Shown here piece by piece: positions 26,294 to 33,926 of a stretch of DNA of 64,000 nt. The position numbers and the translations under genes were made by a program. Position 1 is the stretch's first letter; each line of letters opens with the position of its first letter. The notes beneath the pieces were generated by a model, which did not search any database, had not been told where the DNA came from, and saw only the letters and a list, made by a program, of their open reading frames with translations. Source of the DNA: Ectobius pallidus (lineage: Eukaryota; Arthropoda; Insecta; Blattodea; Ectobiidae); contig CAXKWD010000010.1 in NCBI GenBank assembly GCA_964059195.1, positions 1 through 64,000 on the forward strand, given 5' to 3'.

Positions 26294-28411
26294 ATGAAGT
26301 TAAGATATAAAATTATTGGAGATAGCATGGAGAACCAGGATATGGAGGTACAGGGCGATGTAGAGCCAACAACTGTAAATGTTAATGAGAATGTATTATT
26401 GGAGGGTCCTTCCGACCAAATAAATGTCCAGGGTATTGAAATTCAGGACGAAAATCAGCCAGATACAGCTATGGAGGTGGAAGAAATTAGGCCTAGTCCG
26501 TCAACAAGCCAGGCAGTTCTAAATGATCCAGGGAATATGCAATCTCTCTTTAGCTTCATGTCAGAGATTAAAGAGCAATTAAAATCAGTAGGGGAAATGA
26601 AAGAGCAATTAAAATCAGTAGGGGAAATGAAAGAAAATTTTCAAGCAGAATTCAAAGCTGTAAATAACAAACTAAGTTTTATAGGGACTTTAGAACAGAA
26701 AATGGAAGATGGTTTTAAGAACATGCACGACAAAGTCAATAATTTTGAAGATACTGTAAGGGGATTGCAGACAGAAGTTAATGCTAAATTTATGGAAATC
26801 ACAAGTAATGTTCAAACCGAGCTTAGGCGGGAACAAGAGAAAATACAGAATACCTTAACTGAACAAAATACTGCAGTAAAGAGTAGCCTAGAAGCAACTT
26901 TGAATCAGGTTAAATTAGTGGTAGAGACTTCTAGCAAATCAGTGAATGACAGGGTTGATAATTTAACTTCACAAATGGACTTAGTTCAAAATAAAATTAG
27001 GGAACTGGAACAAAATGATAGACAGATAGACACGATTTGCCAGAACAGCATGAGTGGCACTTCGAGCAGTGATAATGTTATCCCGGAGGAGAATAGAGTT
27101 AATAATGTAAATTTAGCTTCTACAAGTACCATGGTTGTAACTGAAAATGCTATTGAACTTGAAAGAATGTCAACTCCAGTCCGGCATGGCAGTATCGCTA
27201 CGCATGATAGTAATAATGTTAGCAATAATGGTATTACTCAAAATGTGAATGCAACTGTACAGGGCATTCCTGTTCACTTGTTAAACGAGATCCCATTTCC
27301 AATTTTCAATGAGGACGAAAATATGAATCCTCAGTACTATCTTACTGAACTTGATAATTATTTCAAATTAAAGTCAATCCCTCCAGAACTTAAAATGTTA
27401 ATGGTGAAGAAAAGCTTGAAGGGTAGGTCATCTCAGTGGCTAAAATTAACACTAGGGGAACAGGTAGATTATGACACATTTAAGAAATTTTTCATGCATC
27501 GCTACTGGAATGACAACGAGAAAAACAAAATTCGAAGCGAACTTACTACGGGGAAATATAATCCACAAGGGGGCGTGACGATGATTGATCATTTTTTACG
27601 CATAGCTCAGAAAGGGAGAATGTTAGACCCTCCTCTTAAAGATTCCGAGGTCTTGAGTATCGCTGCAAGCCATTATGAGGACCATATAAGAAATAATTTG
27701 ATAGTGGCTAGGCCTAAGGATTTTGGGGAAATGGTAGACTTGCTTACGAATTTTGAGGCTACGGCGACTTCACCTTACACTCAGGATGGGGGCAAAAACA
27801 ATAGCTTTCATGTAGGGAATAGCAGCAACAAACAGAATAACAATTCACAAGGTTTTAGGCCTAATTATGTATCTCGTGGGCAGGAGGCACCGGCTGCGCC
27901 TCACTCCAGCCAGAATAATCAGGCCCATCAGGGCAATAATGGGGGCAGATCAGGCCAAAATAACTTCCAGAATAGTTTCCAGTATAACAGGGGACAGAAC
28001 GGACAAAATAACAGGGGATTTCAGAATAGGCCTAATTTCCAAAGGGGAAATAATAATAATAATAATAGGCAAATTAACATGTTCACGGTCGATAATAGGC
28101 CTAGTAACAGTAACAATGGGAACAATCAGGGCTATAGAAATAACTATAACAGAAATGCTCCGCATTGGTTGCGAAATAGGGGATATAGAAACGGGTATTG
28201 GAGAGCCAATTTCTATAGGAGGCCATACAATAGACAATGTAACTGGCGAAATAACAATAATAATTGTAACAATCAGGCGACAGGTAGGTCTGATAATGAT
28301 ACTAGAGGCGGAAATATGAATCCGGAAGCCCGGAGTTTTCAGCCGAATAATGATAGGAGTAGGTCGGCTTCGCCACAAGGCAACGGCGGGAACCAGCCGT
28401 CGGAAAACTAA
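26294..28411 (+). CDS. gag: Gag structural polyprotein of the Ty3/gypsy-type element
   Basis: This 705-residue protein would form the virus-like particle that packages element RNA. Residues 1-80 are acidic. About 88-245 is a strongly predicted coiled coil with heptad Leu/Val/Ile positions and a duplicated KEQLKSVGEM. About 325-495 matches the retrotransposon Gag capsid pattern, with FPIFNEDENMNPQYYLTEL, SLKGRSSQWL and FKKFFMHRYW as landmarks. From 500 to the end it is Asn/Arg/Gly/Gln-rich with Asn runs and RG dipeptides. There is no CX2CX4HX4C zinc knuckle (only two Cys in the tail, at 649 and 658), so RNA binding probably relies on the basic Arg/Asn-rich tail. The ATG at 26294 has a poor context; ATG 26327 (Met12), with A at -3 and G at +4, may be the real start. 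The frame overlaps pol by 49 nt and ends immediately after a GGAAAAC heptamer. The assignment rests on position and the capsid-like region. Confidence 0.93.
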   Translation: MKLRYKIIGDSMENQDMEVQGDVEPTTVNVNENVLLEGPSDQINVQGIEIQDENQPDTAMEVEEIRPSPSTSQAVLNDPGNMQSLFSFMSEIKEQLKSVGEMKEQLKSVGEMKENFQAEFKAVNNKLSFIGTLEQKMEDGFKNMHDKVNNFEDTVRGLQTEVNAKFMEITSNVQTELRREQEKIQNTLTEQNTAVKSSLEATLNQVKLVVETSSKSVNDRVDNLTSQMDLVQNKIRELEQNDRQIDTICQNSMSGTSSSDNVIPEENRVNNVNLASTSTMVVTENAIELERMSTPVRHGSIATHDSNNVSNNGITQNVNATVQGIPVHLLNEIPFPIFNEDENMNPQYYLTELDNYFKLKSIPPELKMLMVKKSLKGRSSQWLKLTLGEQVDYDTFKKFFMHRYWNDNEKNKIRSELTTGKYNPQGGVTMIDHFLRIAQKGRMLDPPLKDSEVLSIAASHYEDHIRNNLIVARPKDFGEMVDLLTNFEATATSPYTQDGGKNNSFHVGNSSNKQNNNSQGFRPNYVSRGQEAPAAPHSSQNNQAHQGNNGGRSGQNNFQNSFQYNRGQNGQNNRGFQNRPNFQRGNNNNNNRQINMFTVDNRPSNSNNGNNQGYRNNYNRNAPHWLRNRGYRNGYWRANFYRRPYNRQCNWRNNNNNCNNQATGRSDNDTRGGNMNPEARSFQPNNDRSRSASPQGNGGNQPSEN
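26571..26630 (+). repeat. Perfect 30-bp tandem duplication inside gag
   Basis: Positions 26571-26600 and 26601-26630 are identical 30-mers that keep the reading frame. They duplicate the peptide KEQLKSVGEM at the start of the coiled coil. Because 10 residues is not a multiple of 7, the duplication shifts the heptad register. Perfect identity indicates a recent event. Confidence 0.95.
28049..28067 (+). repeat. TAA/AAT trinucleotide microsatellite coding for Asn run
   Basis: A short AAT repeat in the gag frame encodes a run of six Asn residues in the tail. A second imperfect Asn run lies near 28250-28265. Such runs are expandable and contribute to the low-complexity character of the Gag tail. 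Confidence 0.85.
28402..28408 (+). promoter_or_regulatory. Candidate -1 frameshift site between gag and pol
   Basis: In the gag frame the last codons read G-GAA-AAC followed directly by the TAA stop at 28409. GGAAAAC is a near-canonical X-XXY-YYZ slippery heptamer (the first triplet is GGA, not three identical bases). A slip of -1 gives GGA-AAA-CTA and enters the pol frame, which is open from 28363. Downstream, GTGGACCC (28426-28433) can pair with GGGTCTAC (28480-28487) with one G-U pair. The 17-nt spacer is longer than usual for a stimulatory structure, so that part is weak. Re-initiation at ATG 28459 is the alternative. Confidence 0.55.
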
Positions 28412-31400
28412 GTTATGGGATTCTCGTGGACCCTGAGATTCTCGATTGCCTCAGTCGTATGAATACTACTGACAGAAATGGGTCTACCAACTATATGACA
28501 GCTCAGAAAGACGTTAGGGAAATTACTGACATTACAAAAATTCCTTTGACACAGACTGGACGTGATGTAATAGCTGAACCACCTAGAATTAAGGCAGATA
28601 TATACGGCTTGCAATGTGATATATTAATAGACAGCGGGTCAAGCTCAAGTGTGTGCAGTTTAGATTTTTATTATAGGTTGGAACAAATGGGAATTAGAAT
28701 TTTCTCACTACCAGTATGTGCAGTATTTTTTTCAGTCGCTGTAGGCAAGCGACGCGAGAGAGTGAAAAAACAATGTTTACTGTTAGTTAAAATGGGGAGA
28801 TTTGAGGTAGAAATAATGTTCCTTGTAATTAATGGGCTAACTACAGATGTTATCCTAGGATCAGATGCTTTTTTAGAATGGAACGCAGTAATAGACTTCA
28901 AGCGACAGGCTTTATTTGCAGTGGTTAATAATGTTGAAATAAAAGTCCCATTTATAGATTACAATGACACAGGGGTTGCAGATAAAAGATTGGAGATAGA
29001 AAAAGATATGGATGGCGAGTTATTTTTTGTGGAACACATTTGTATAGGGGATCAAGAATTGGTTGAGGTCAGTGCATATGACAGTGCTGAGCCTGAATTA
29101 GGTCATATTTGTACACAAGGGTCACTGGACTGTGACGCGTGTAATCTCCACATAGTGTCATTGAGACATATTCACGGCGATTCTAGGAAAGAATCTAGGC
29201 CAAGATCACCGTTAGACTCGGTGTGTCGCGTGCCAGGAAGTGAAAGTCATGAAATGTTAAGCACATTACGTGGCGAATTGGAGCGCTGTTACGGGTTAAA
29301 TACCGAACAGAAAGATAAATTGTGGCAAGTGCTCGTACGTAATGTTGACACCTTTTCAAATGTTGCAGGCCTATGTAATACTTACACACACACTTTTACC
29401 GTAGTAAATCCACAACCTTATTACCATAAATGTAGAAGTGTTCCTATCTCTATGCGGGACGCCGCTGACGAGGTAATTAATAAAATGCTAGAGCAAAATA
29501 TTATTGAACCTTCTACGTCTGAATACATTAATGCACTTTGCTGGGTTCTTAAAAAAGACGGTAGTTTACGTGTTACTTTAGATGCGCGGAAGGCTAACTC
29601 TTACACACAAAAAGACAATTTTAGGCCTGAGCCAATTGACACGCTACTGGGGAAAGTTAAGGCAGGAAAGTATTTTTCAGGAATTGACCTTACGTCATCT
29701 TACTGGCAAATACCATTAGCTGAAGAACTACGTAAATATACAGGTTTCGTGCATAATGGGAAAATGTACCAATACACCCGCTGTGCCTTCGGTCTATCTA
29801 CTTCTGGGAGTGCCTTGTTAAGAGCTTTAGATAATATTTTTGGTGACTCGACTAAAGACTTCCTTGTACAGTACGTCGACGACTTTCTCATTTTTGACCA
29901 TGACTTCGACGCCCACTTACGTCATATCGACTACGTTCTGACTAAGCTGCGAGAACACGGAATGACCGTCAAACCAGGGAAAACCATGTTCTTTAAGAAA
30001 CAAACTGAGTTCGTGGGTTATGTAATCTCAGAAGACGGCATTAGGCCTAATCAGGAAAGGGTCGACAGTATAAGACAGATACCCCCCCCTAAGACTGTCA
30101 AGCAGTTGCGCAGGTTTCTGGGAATATTGAACTATCAGAGTAGATTTTTAATCAATTACGCAAAGCAAGTAGCTCCGCTCAGAGAATTGTTACGCAAAGA
30201 TGTGAAATTTAAATGGACACCTACCGAACAAAAAGCGTTCGAGGAGGTGAAGGAATCCTTTGCATATTCAGTGCTTTTGGAGAGGCCTAGGGACGAGTTG
30301 CCCTTTACGTTGTTCACAGACGCATCAGCCAAAGGTTATGGCGCTGTTCTGACTCAAATAGATGAGCAGGGCGAGAAGCACGTGATAGCCACAGCTTCTA
30401 GAGGCCTATCTAGATTGGAGGCAAACGCCTGTGTCACAGAGCAGGAAATTGGAGCTATTTTCTTTGCGCTTAATAAGTTTAAGCAATATGTGTTCAATAG
30501 ACAGATTATTTTGTACACAGATCACATCAGCTTAGGTTTTATGAACAGATGTAAGCTTACTAGTTCAAAAATTTCTAGATTTGTTCATGAAATAATGTCT
30601 TATGACATAGAAATTAGGCATATTGCAGGGGACCAAAATATCTTCGGGGATCTGTTATCCCGTTTGAATCTCACTCAGGGGCTACCAGAAACAATGGCCG
30701 CACCCAGCCATGAGGTGGCAATAATGAAACTTAAGGCGTCAGGTAATCATAAGATTTCAGAACGGTTTAAGCAAATTAAGCAACTGCAGGCATCCGACCC
30801 AGACATAAAACGACTGACCGACGAGGCAAAAGAGATCTCAGAGTGCGCTGATGACACCATCGGTATGAGAGGAGGTGTACTGTATAAGCTTCACGGTACA
30901 GAGGTTAGAAAATGGAAAATTTACATTCCAAAATGTATGGAGAGGGAATTAATTGTTAGTTTTCATGAGGCATTAAATCACTCAGGGTGTGAGAAGGTTT
31001 CACTCACGATACAAGACAATTTTTATATTAAGCATTTGGCAAGGAAAGTCAGACAGGTGACATCGACCTGCGATTTGTGTCAGAAAGCTAAGCCAATGAC
31101 AGTCAGGTATGACAATGAAATACACGCCGTTGTGAGAGATAGGCCTAGGGCGTTGGTAGCCATAGACAGCCATGGTCCTATGCCTACCTCGACGTTTGGT
31201 TATAAACACATTTTTGTCATGTACGATGTTTTTTCTAAATTTGTGAAAGTATACCCAATGAAAGTGATAACTAGCCATTCTATTCTAAAGAAAATCACAG
31301 AATCTTTCATTCCACACTACGGCAGCATTGAATGTTTATTGAGTGATAACGCCACAGTTCACACTAGTAAAAAGTTTATGGATACATTACAGTCACTAAA

Positions 31401-31977
31401 TATCAAGGCCTACAAATGCTCACTTTACTTCGCTTCTGGGAACCCTTGTGAAAGAGCCATTAAAGAAGTATCACAGTACATGAGAATCTTGTCACATAAG
31501 AACCACAAAGACTGGTTTAGACATTGTGAGGTCATTGAAAAAGTTATCAATAATTCTATCAGCCCGGTCACTGGGTATGCTCCCATTAAACTTATGTTAG
31601 GTCAGGATCCAGAACCTATTATCGTGAACTTGCCTGAAGCTTTGCCAGTAGATCGCCCTCTTACCGATGTTGAAATGTGCAAACGCGCATTCGAGCGTAT
31701 AAAAACACGTGCAGCCAAACGCAAGGAGAAGGCCAAGCGCTACAAGCATAAATGGTCGCCTCAAATCAATGATAAGGTGTTGATTAGGGACACTAAGCTG
31801 TCTTCATTATTAAGGGGACGTTATTCTCGTCTCGAGCTTTTATTCAAAGGACCAGGGTTTATAACTCAGAAATTTGGGGACCACACTTATGAAATTCAAG
31901 ACGTAAAATCAGGTAAAATTTTTGGCAGATACCATAAACAACTACTCAAACCATATAAAGAATCACCCACCCAGTAA
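28408..31977 (+). CDS. pol: Pol polyprotein: protease, reverse transcriptase, RNase H, integrase
   Basis: This ORF lies in the -1 frame relative to gag. Its start is given as the first codon after an inferred frameshift; the frame opens at 28363 and its first ATG is at 28459. Counting from 28408, the aspartic protease has LIDSG with catalytic D75 and an ILGSDAFL strand near 149-156. Reverse transcriptase spans about 330-520, with D427 (FSGID) and YVDD at 489-492. RNase H follows with TDAS D638, E680, YTDH D705 and D748 (GDLLSRL). Integrase has an H853-X4-H858...C888-X2-C891 zinc site, then core residues D920, D980 and E1015, a spacing of 34 rather than the usual 35 residues between the last two, and a GPG module near 1148. 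The C-terminus (RYHKQLLKPY) follows soon after, with no chromodomain and no env. The domain order is that of Ty3/gypsy. Every expected catalytic residue is present, so the enzyme set looks functional. It would act in virus-like particles and, for integrase, in the nucleus. Confidence 0.97.
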   Translation, partial: LSYGILVDPEILDCLSRMNTTDRNGSTNYMTAQKDVREITDITKIPLTQTGRDVIAEPPRIKADIYGLQCDILIDSGSSSSVCSLDFYYRLEQMGIRIFSLPVCAVFFSVAVGKRRERVKKQCLLLVKMGRFEVEIMFLVINGLTTDVILGSDAFLEWNAVIDFKRQALFAVVNNVEIKVPFIDYNDTGVADKRLEIEKDMDGELFFVEHICIGDQELVEVSAYDSAEPELGHICTQGSLDCDACNLHIVSLRHIHGDSRKESRPRSPLDSVCRVPGSESHEMLSTLRGELERCYGLNTEQKDKLWQVLVRNVDTFSNVAGLCNTYTHTFTVVNPQPYYHKCRSVPISMRDAADEVINKMLEQNIIEPSTSEYINALCWVLKKDGSLRVTLDARKANSYTQKDNFRPEPIDTLLGKVKAGKYFSGIDLTSSYWQIPLAEELRKYTGFVHNGKMYQYTRCAFGLSTSGSALLRALDNIFGDSTKDFLVQYVDDFLIFDHDFDAHLRHIDYVLTKLREHGMTVKPGKTMFFKKQTEFVGYVISEDGIRPNQERVDSIRQIPPPKTVKQLRRFLGILNYQSRFLINYAKQVAPLRELLRKDVKFKWTPTEQKAFEEVKESFAYSVLLERPRDELPFTLFTDASAKGYGAVLTQIDEQGEKHVIATASRGLSRLEANACVTEQEIGAIFFALNKFKQYVFNRQIILYTDHISLGFMNRCKLTSSKISRFVHEIMSYDIEIRHIAGDQNIFGDLLSRLNLTQGLPETMAAPSHEVAIMKLKASGNHKISERFKQIKQLQASDPDIKRLTDEAKEISECADDTIGMRGGVLYKLHGTEVRKWKIYIPKCMERELIVSFHEALNHSGCEKVSLTIQDNFYIKHLARKVRQVTSTCDLCQKAKPMTVRYDNEIHAVVRDRPRALVAIDSHGPMPTSTFGYKHIFVMYDVFSKFVKVYPMKVITSHSILKKITESFIPHYGSIECLLSDNATVHTSKKFMDTLQSLNIKAYKCSLYFASGNPCERAIKEVSQYMRILSHKNHKDWFRHCEVIEKVINNSISPVTGYAPIKLMLGQDPEPIIVNLPEALPVDRPLTDVEMCKRAFERIKTRAAKRKEKAKRYKHKWSPQINDKVLIRDTKLSSLLRGRYSRLELLFKGPGFITQKFGDHTYEIQDVKSGKIFGRYHKQLLKPYKESPTQ

Positions 31978-32741
31978 ATTCACACCATGAACAGGAATAA
32001 CCTACGTTAGGACTGTACAATAGTTAAGCAATAGTTTAAGTAACCATTAGTATACAGAATATCAGAGTCAGATGTTAATGTGTAAAAGCAACAGTGAGAT
32101 GAAGTCCGATCTGTGACAGAGTTAAAGCTTAGACTCAACGAACCTTTCTCTTGTCATAGATAAAGAAATAGTGTTGGTGGCGTGCTTGTGGCATAAGTCG
32201 AGTGGTGCGCTAATTCAAGCTGACTGAATGAACCTTGTTAGCGACATCATTAATAATGGTGCAGTGTTATGCGTGTGTCGTGTTTTTGCGAAGCTCATTT
32301 TTTTTTCTATGTTGTGTTTTGTTTTTTTATTCCACGACCATCAGTTTAAAGCAGACTCATCGAACCTTTGCTGTTATGTGTACGTGCAGTTGTATATATT
32401 ATTGTAAATAAATTCCCGGATGTGACAAGAATGGCATTTGAGGTGGTAGGCCTAGAAAGGCAAAATAGGCCTACATATGAAAGGGAAAGAAAGGTGAACA
32501 GGGCATTGGGTGAACAATGTTCCAACTTGTATATATTTTGTATAAATAGTAATAAGAGTGTATAATTAGTAATAAGATGTTAGCATAAGGGCAGAGCCAG
32601 ATGAAAATGCAAAGGCCTACAATCAGTTGCAGGGAAAATCAGTGTTAAATATTCAACACAACAAATAGGGGAAGTTTAAATTAATGATTTAAGAAGTTAA
32701 CTAGTATGCTATACTTTACGATTTTAATTTGAGTGATGTAT
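31978..32741 (+). other. Non-coding region between pol and polypurine tract
   Basis: There is no env-like ORF; the longest frame here is under 70 codons and begins without ATG. A T-rich stretch lies at about 32290-32330. Three degenerate direct repeats share GACT..A..GAACCTT: 32120-32147, about 32216-32236, and 32343-32369. An AATAAA occurs at 32406, and three AGGCCT palindromes at 32448, 32467 and 32613. This may be a 3' untranslated region, or the footprint of a lost third ORF; nothing recognisable remains. Confidence 0.6.
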
Positions 32742-32751
32742 AAGAAGGAGA
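32742..32751 (+). other. Candidate polypurine tract (AAGAAGGAGA)
   Basis: AAGAAGGAGA is followed at once by TGTCACTTT, which looks like a normal PPT-U3 junction of a Ty3/gypsy element. It lies 99 bp upstream of where homology to the 5' LTR begins (32851). The sequence directly before 32851 (GCAGGTAGGCATT) is not a polypurine tract. Confidence 0.6.
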
Positions 32752-32850
32752 TGTCACTTTAAAGTTTTTGGAGGCATTGTTAATTCGTGGGCATACCTAC
32801 GATAGAGATATTCTTGTTAACAAGCAATCTCTCTCCCGCAGGTAGGCATT
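32752..32850 (+). other. 99-bp segment: possible 5' part of U3 missing from the 5' LTR
   Basis: This lies between the candidate polypurine tract and the start of LTR homology and occurs once in the window. It begins TGTCAC, consistent with a TG LTR start. It also contains a pyrimidine run ending CTCTCTCCCGCAG (32828-32840), a good 3' splice-site match. If it belongs to U3, the full LTR is 1171 bp. Confidence 0.5.
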
Positions 32851-33490
32851 TGAGGCGTAATATGCCTCTAGACATATTCCATAACGTTTTACAGTAATTA
32901 ATTAAAACAGTTCATTTTATTAATATTATACAGAAATTAATTAAACATTGGGAAATATAAGTATAAACCATAATTATTAAGAGTTTGAGAACTAGAATCA
33001 ATTTTGTCATAAGAAATGGGAAAATTAATACTTTAGAATAAAAGCAAGTGCAAATAACTGTAATAATAACACAGTCTGAGGAGACAAAGGCAGGCTGTCA
33101 ATCACTTGAGCAAATTCTGTGTATTGGTATTGTGCTAGAATTTTAACGTAGACAAAAGAACATCAGATAAGAGGCGATTTTATTGTGTGATGGGGATAAA
33201 CCAGCTCTGCTCCGACACTAGAGGAACAATAGGGTGTTTAAGGTTCCGGGAATTGGAAACCTTCAGAGATCTGTGTTGGCTTCCGATATTCTTCCGCACT
33301 AGCGGAATAATACTAACAGATAATAACCAATAAGAATGAGGGACTAATTTGTGTGTCTGACGTCAGTACGAAGCTTCTTGGGACGTGATGATTTTTGAGA
33401 CAGACAGAAGAGCCGAGAGCTCCAGAGGATTCGGTCGCGAAGTTTTTGTAGGCCAGTAGGCCATATCCCGGTAGTAGTCTCAGGAAATTT

Positions 33491-33496
33491 TATAAG
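33491..33496 (+). promoter_or_regulatory. Candidate TATA box of the 3' LTR
   Basis: Identical to the site at 25550. If active here it would drive outward transcription into satellite block B. Confidence 0.35.
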
Positions 33497-33691
33497 TCCA
33501 GTCGAGGGTCGCTGGGTACTTAGTCAAAGTTAAAGTCCGGGAAGAGCAATCATTGTAATATACCATTAGAGTCTGAGTAAACTATCAATTAACAAGAAGC
33601 CGCGTATTGACGTAACACCTTGCTGAAGAGAGTAAATTAGTATTCTGAATATTGTAATTATATTGTAATTGTGCATAGAGCTTTGCATTAG

Positions 33692-33697
33692 AATAAA
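33692..33697 (+). terminator. Polyadenylation signal AATAAA in the 3' LTR
   Basis: Equivalent of 25751-25756. In this position it would direct 3' end formation of the full-length element transcript. Confidence 0.55.
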
Positions 33698-33922
33698 TTT
33701 CGCTCTTACCCAATTATAACGACTTTAAATTGAACGTACTCCTTTTAACGTGCTGTCCCTGAGATAAGAGAAAATTAAGTCGGGCAATAGGATAAACAGG
33801 TACGAGCCGGGACTGGAACATCACGGCATCTCATCACGACAACAGAGCTACAGCATCCTGAGGGTCCAGAGAGACTGCAAGTAAGTCACATCTATTCCAA
33901 CTGGCACCCAACATCCATTCCA

Positions 33923-33926
33923 AGCA
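33923..33926. repeat. Right 4-bp target-site duplication (AGCA)
   Basis: It directly follows the LTR terminal CCA and continues into satellite ATTAGTTTTAAAAC, matching the phase of the left flank. Confidence 0.9.

Larger units (their letters stand above)
24910..33922 (+). mobile_element. Ty3/gypsy-type LTR retrotransposon, 9013 bp, inserted in satellite
   Basis: This is a single insertion with matching LTRs (24910-25981 and 32851-33922), a primer binding site at 25984, gag (26294-28411), pol in the -1 frame (to 31977), an 873-bp region between pol and the LTR homology, and a 4-bp AGCA target duplication. The order protease, reverse transcriptase, RNase H, integrase places it in Metaviridae. 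There is no env ORF, and pol ends shortly after the GPG-type C-terminal motif with no room for a chromodomain. Both long ORFs are uninterrupted, and the LTRs differ at one site found by eye (24917 G, 32858 T), so the insertion is young. No second copy occurs in other higher-order satellite units, so it postdates their amplification. A polypurine tract sits 99 bp before the apparent 3' LTR start. The clade within Metaviridae cannot be fixed without a tree. Confidence 0.96.
32851..33922 (+). repeat. 3' LTR (1072 bp homologous to the 5' LTR)
   Basis: It is collinear with 24910-25981 at a constant offset of 7941 bp, with no indel and one substitution found (32858 T against G). It carries TATAAG at 33491, AATAAA at 33692 and ends CATTCCA before the AGCA duplication. 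It may extend upstream to 32752. Confidence 0.95.

Noticed and set aside
26986..27225. Minus-strand ORF of 79 codons inside gag
   Set aside because: Antisense shadow of the Gag frame with no recognisable motif.
27867..28378. ORFs of 150 (+) and 142 (-) codons over the gag tail
   Set aside because: Other-frame readings of the AAT/GGG-rich low-complexity tail, giving Ile/Arg/Thr-rich products without domains.
28426..28428. GTG at 28426 as the pol start
   Set aside because: GTG initiation is a bacterial convention. The frame is open upstream to 28363 and the element is eukaryotic, so frameshifting from gag or ATG 28459 is more likely.
28408..31278. Minus-strand ORFs within pol (28408-28614, 28671-28901, 29195-29389, 29700-29891, 31000-31278)
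   Set aside because: Short antisense frames under strongly coding pol; none shows a domain.
32368..32565. 65-codon ORF after pol as a third gene (env remnant)
   Set aside because: It begins with TTG, has no signal peptide, membrane segment or family motif, and from its first ATG (32430) is only 45 codons.
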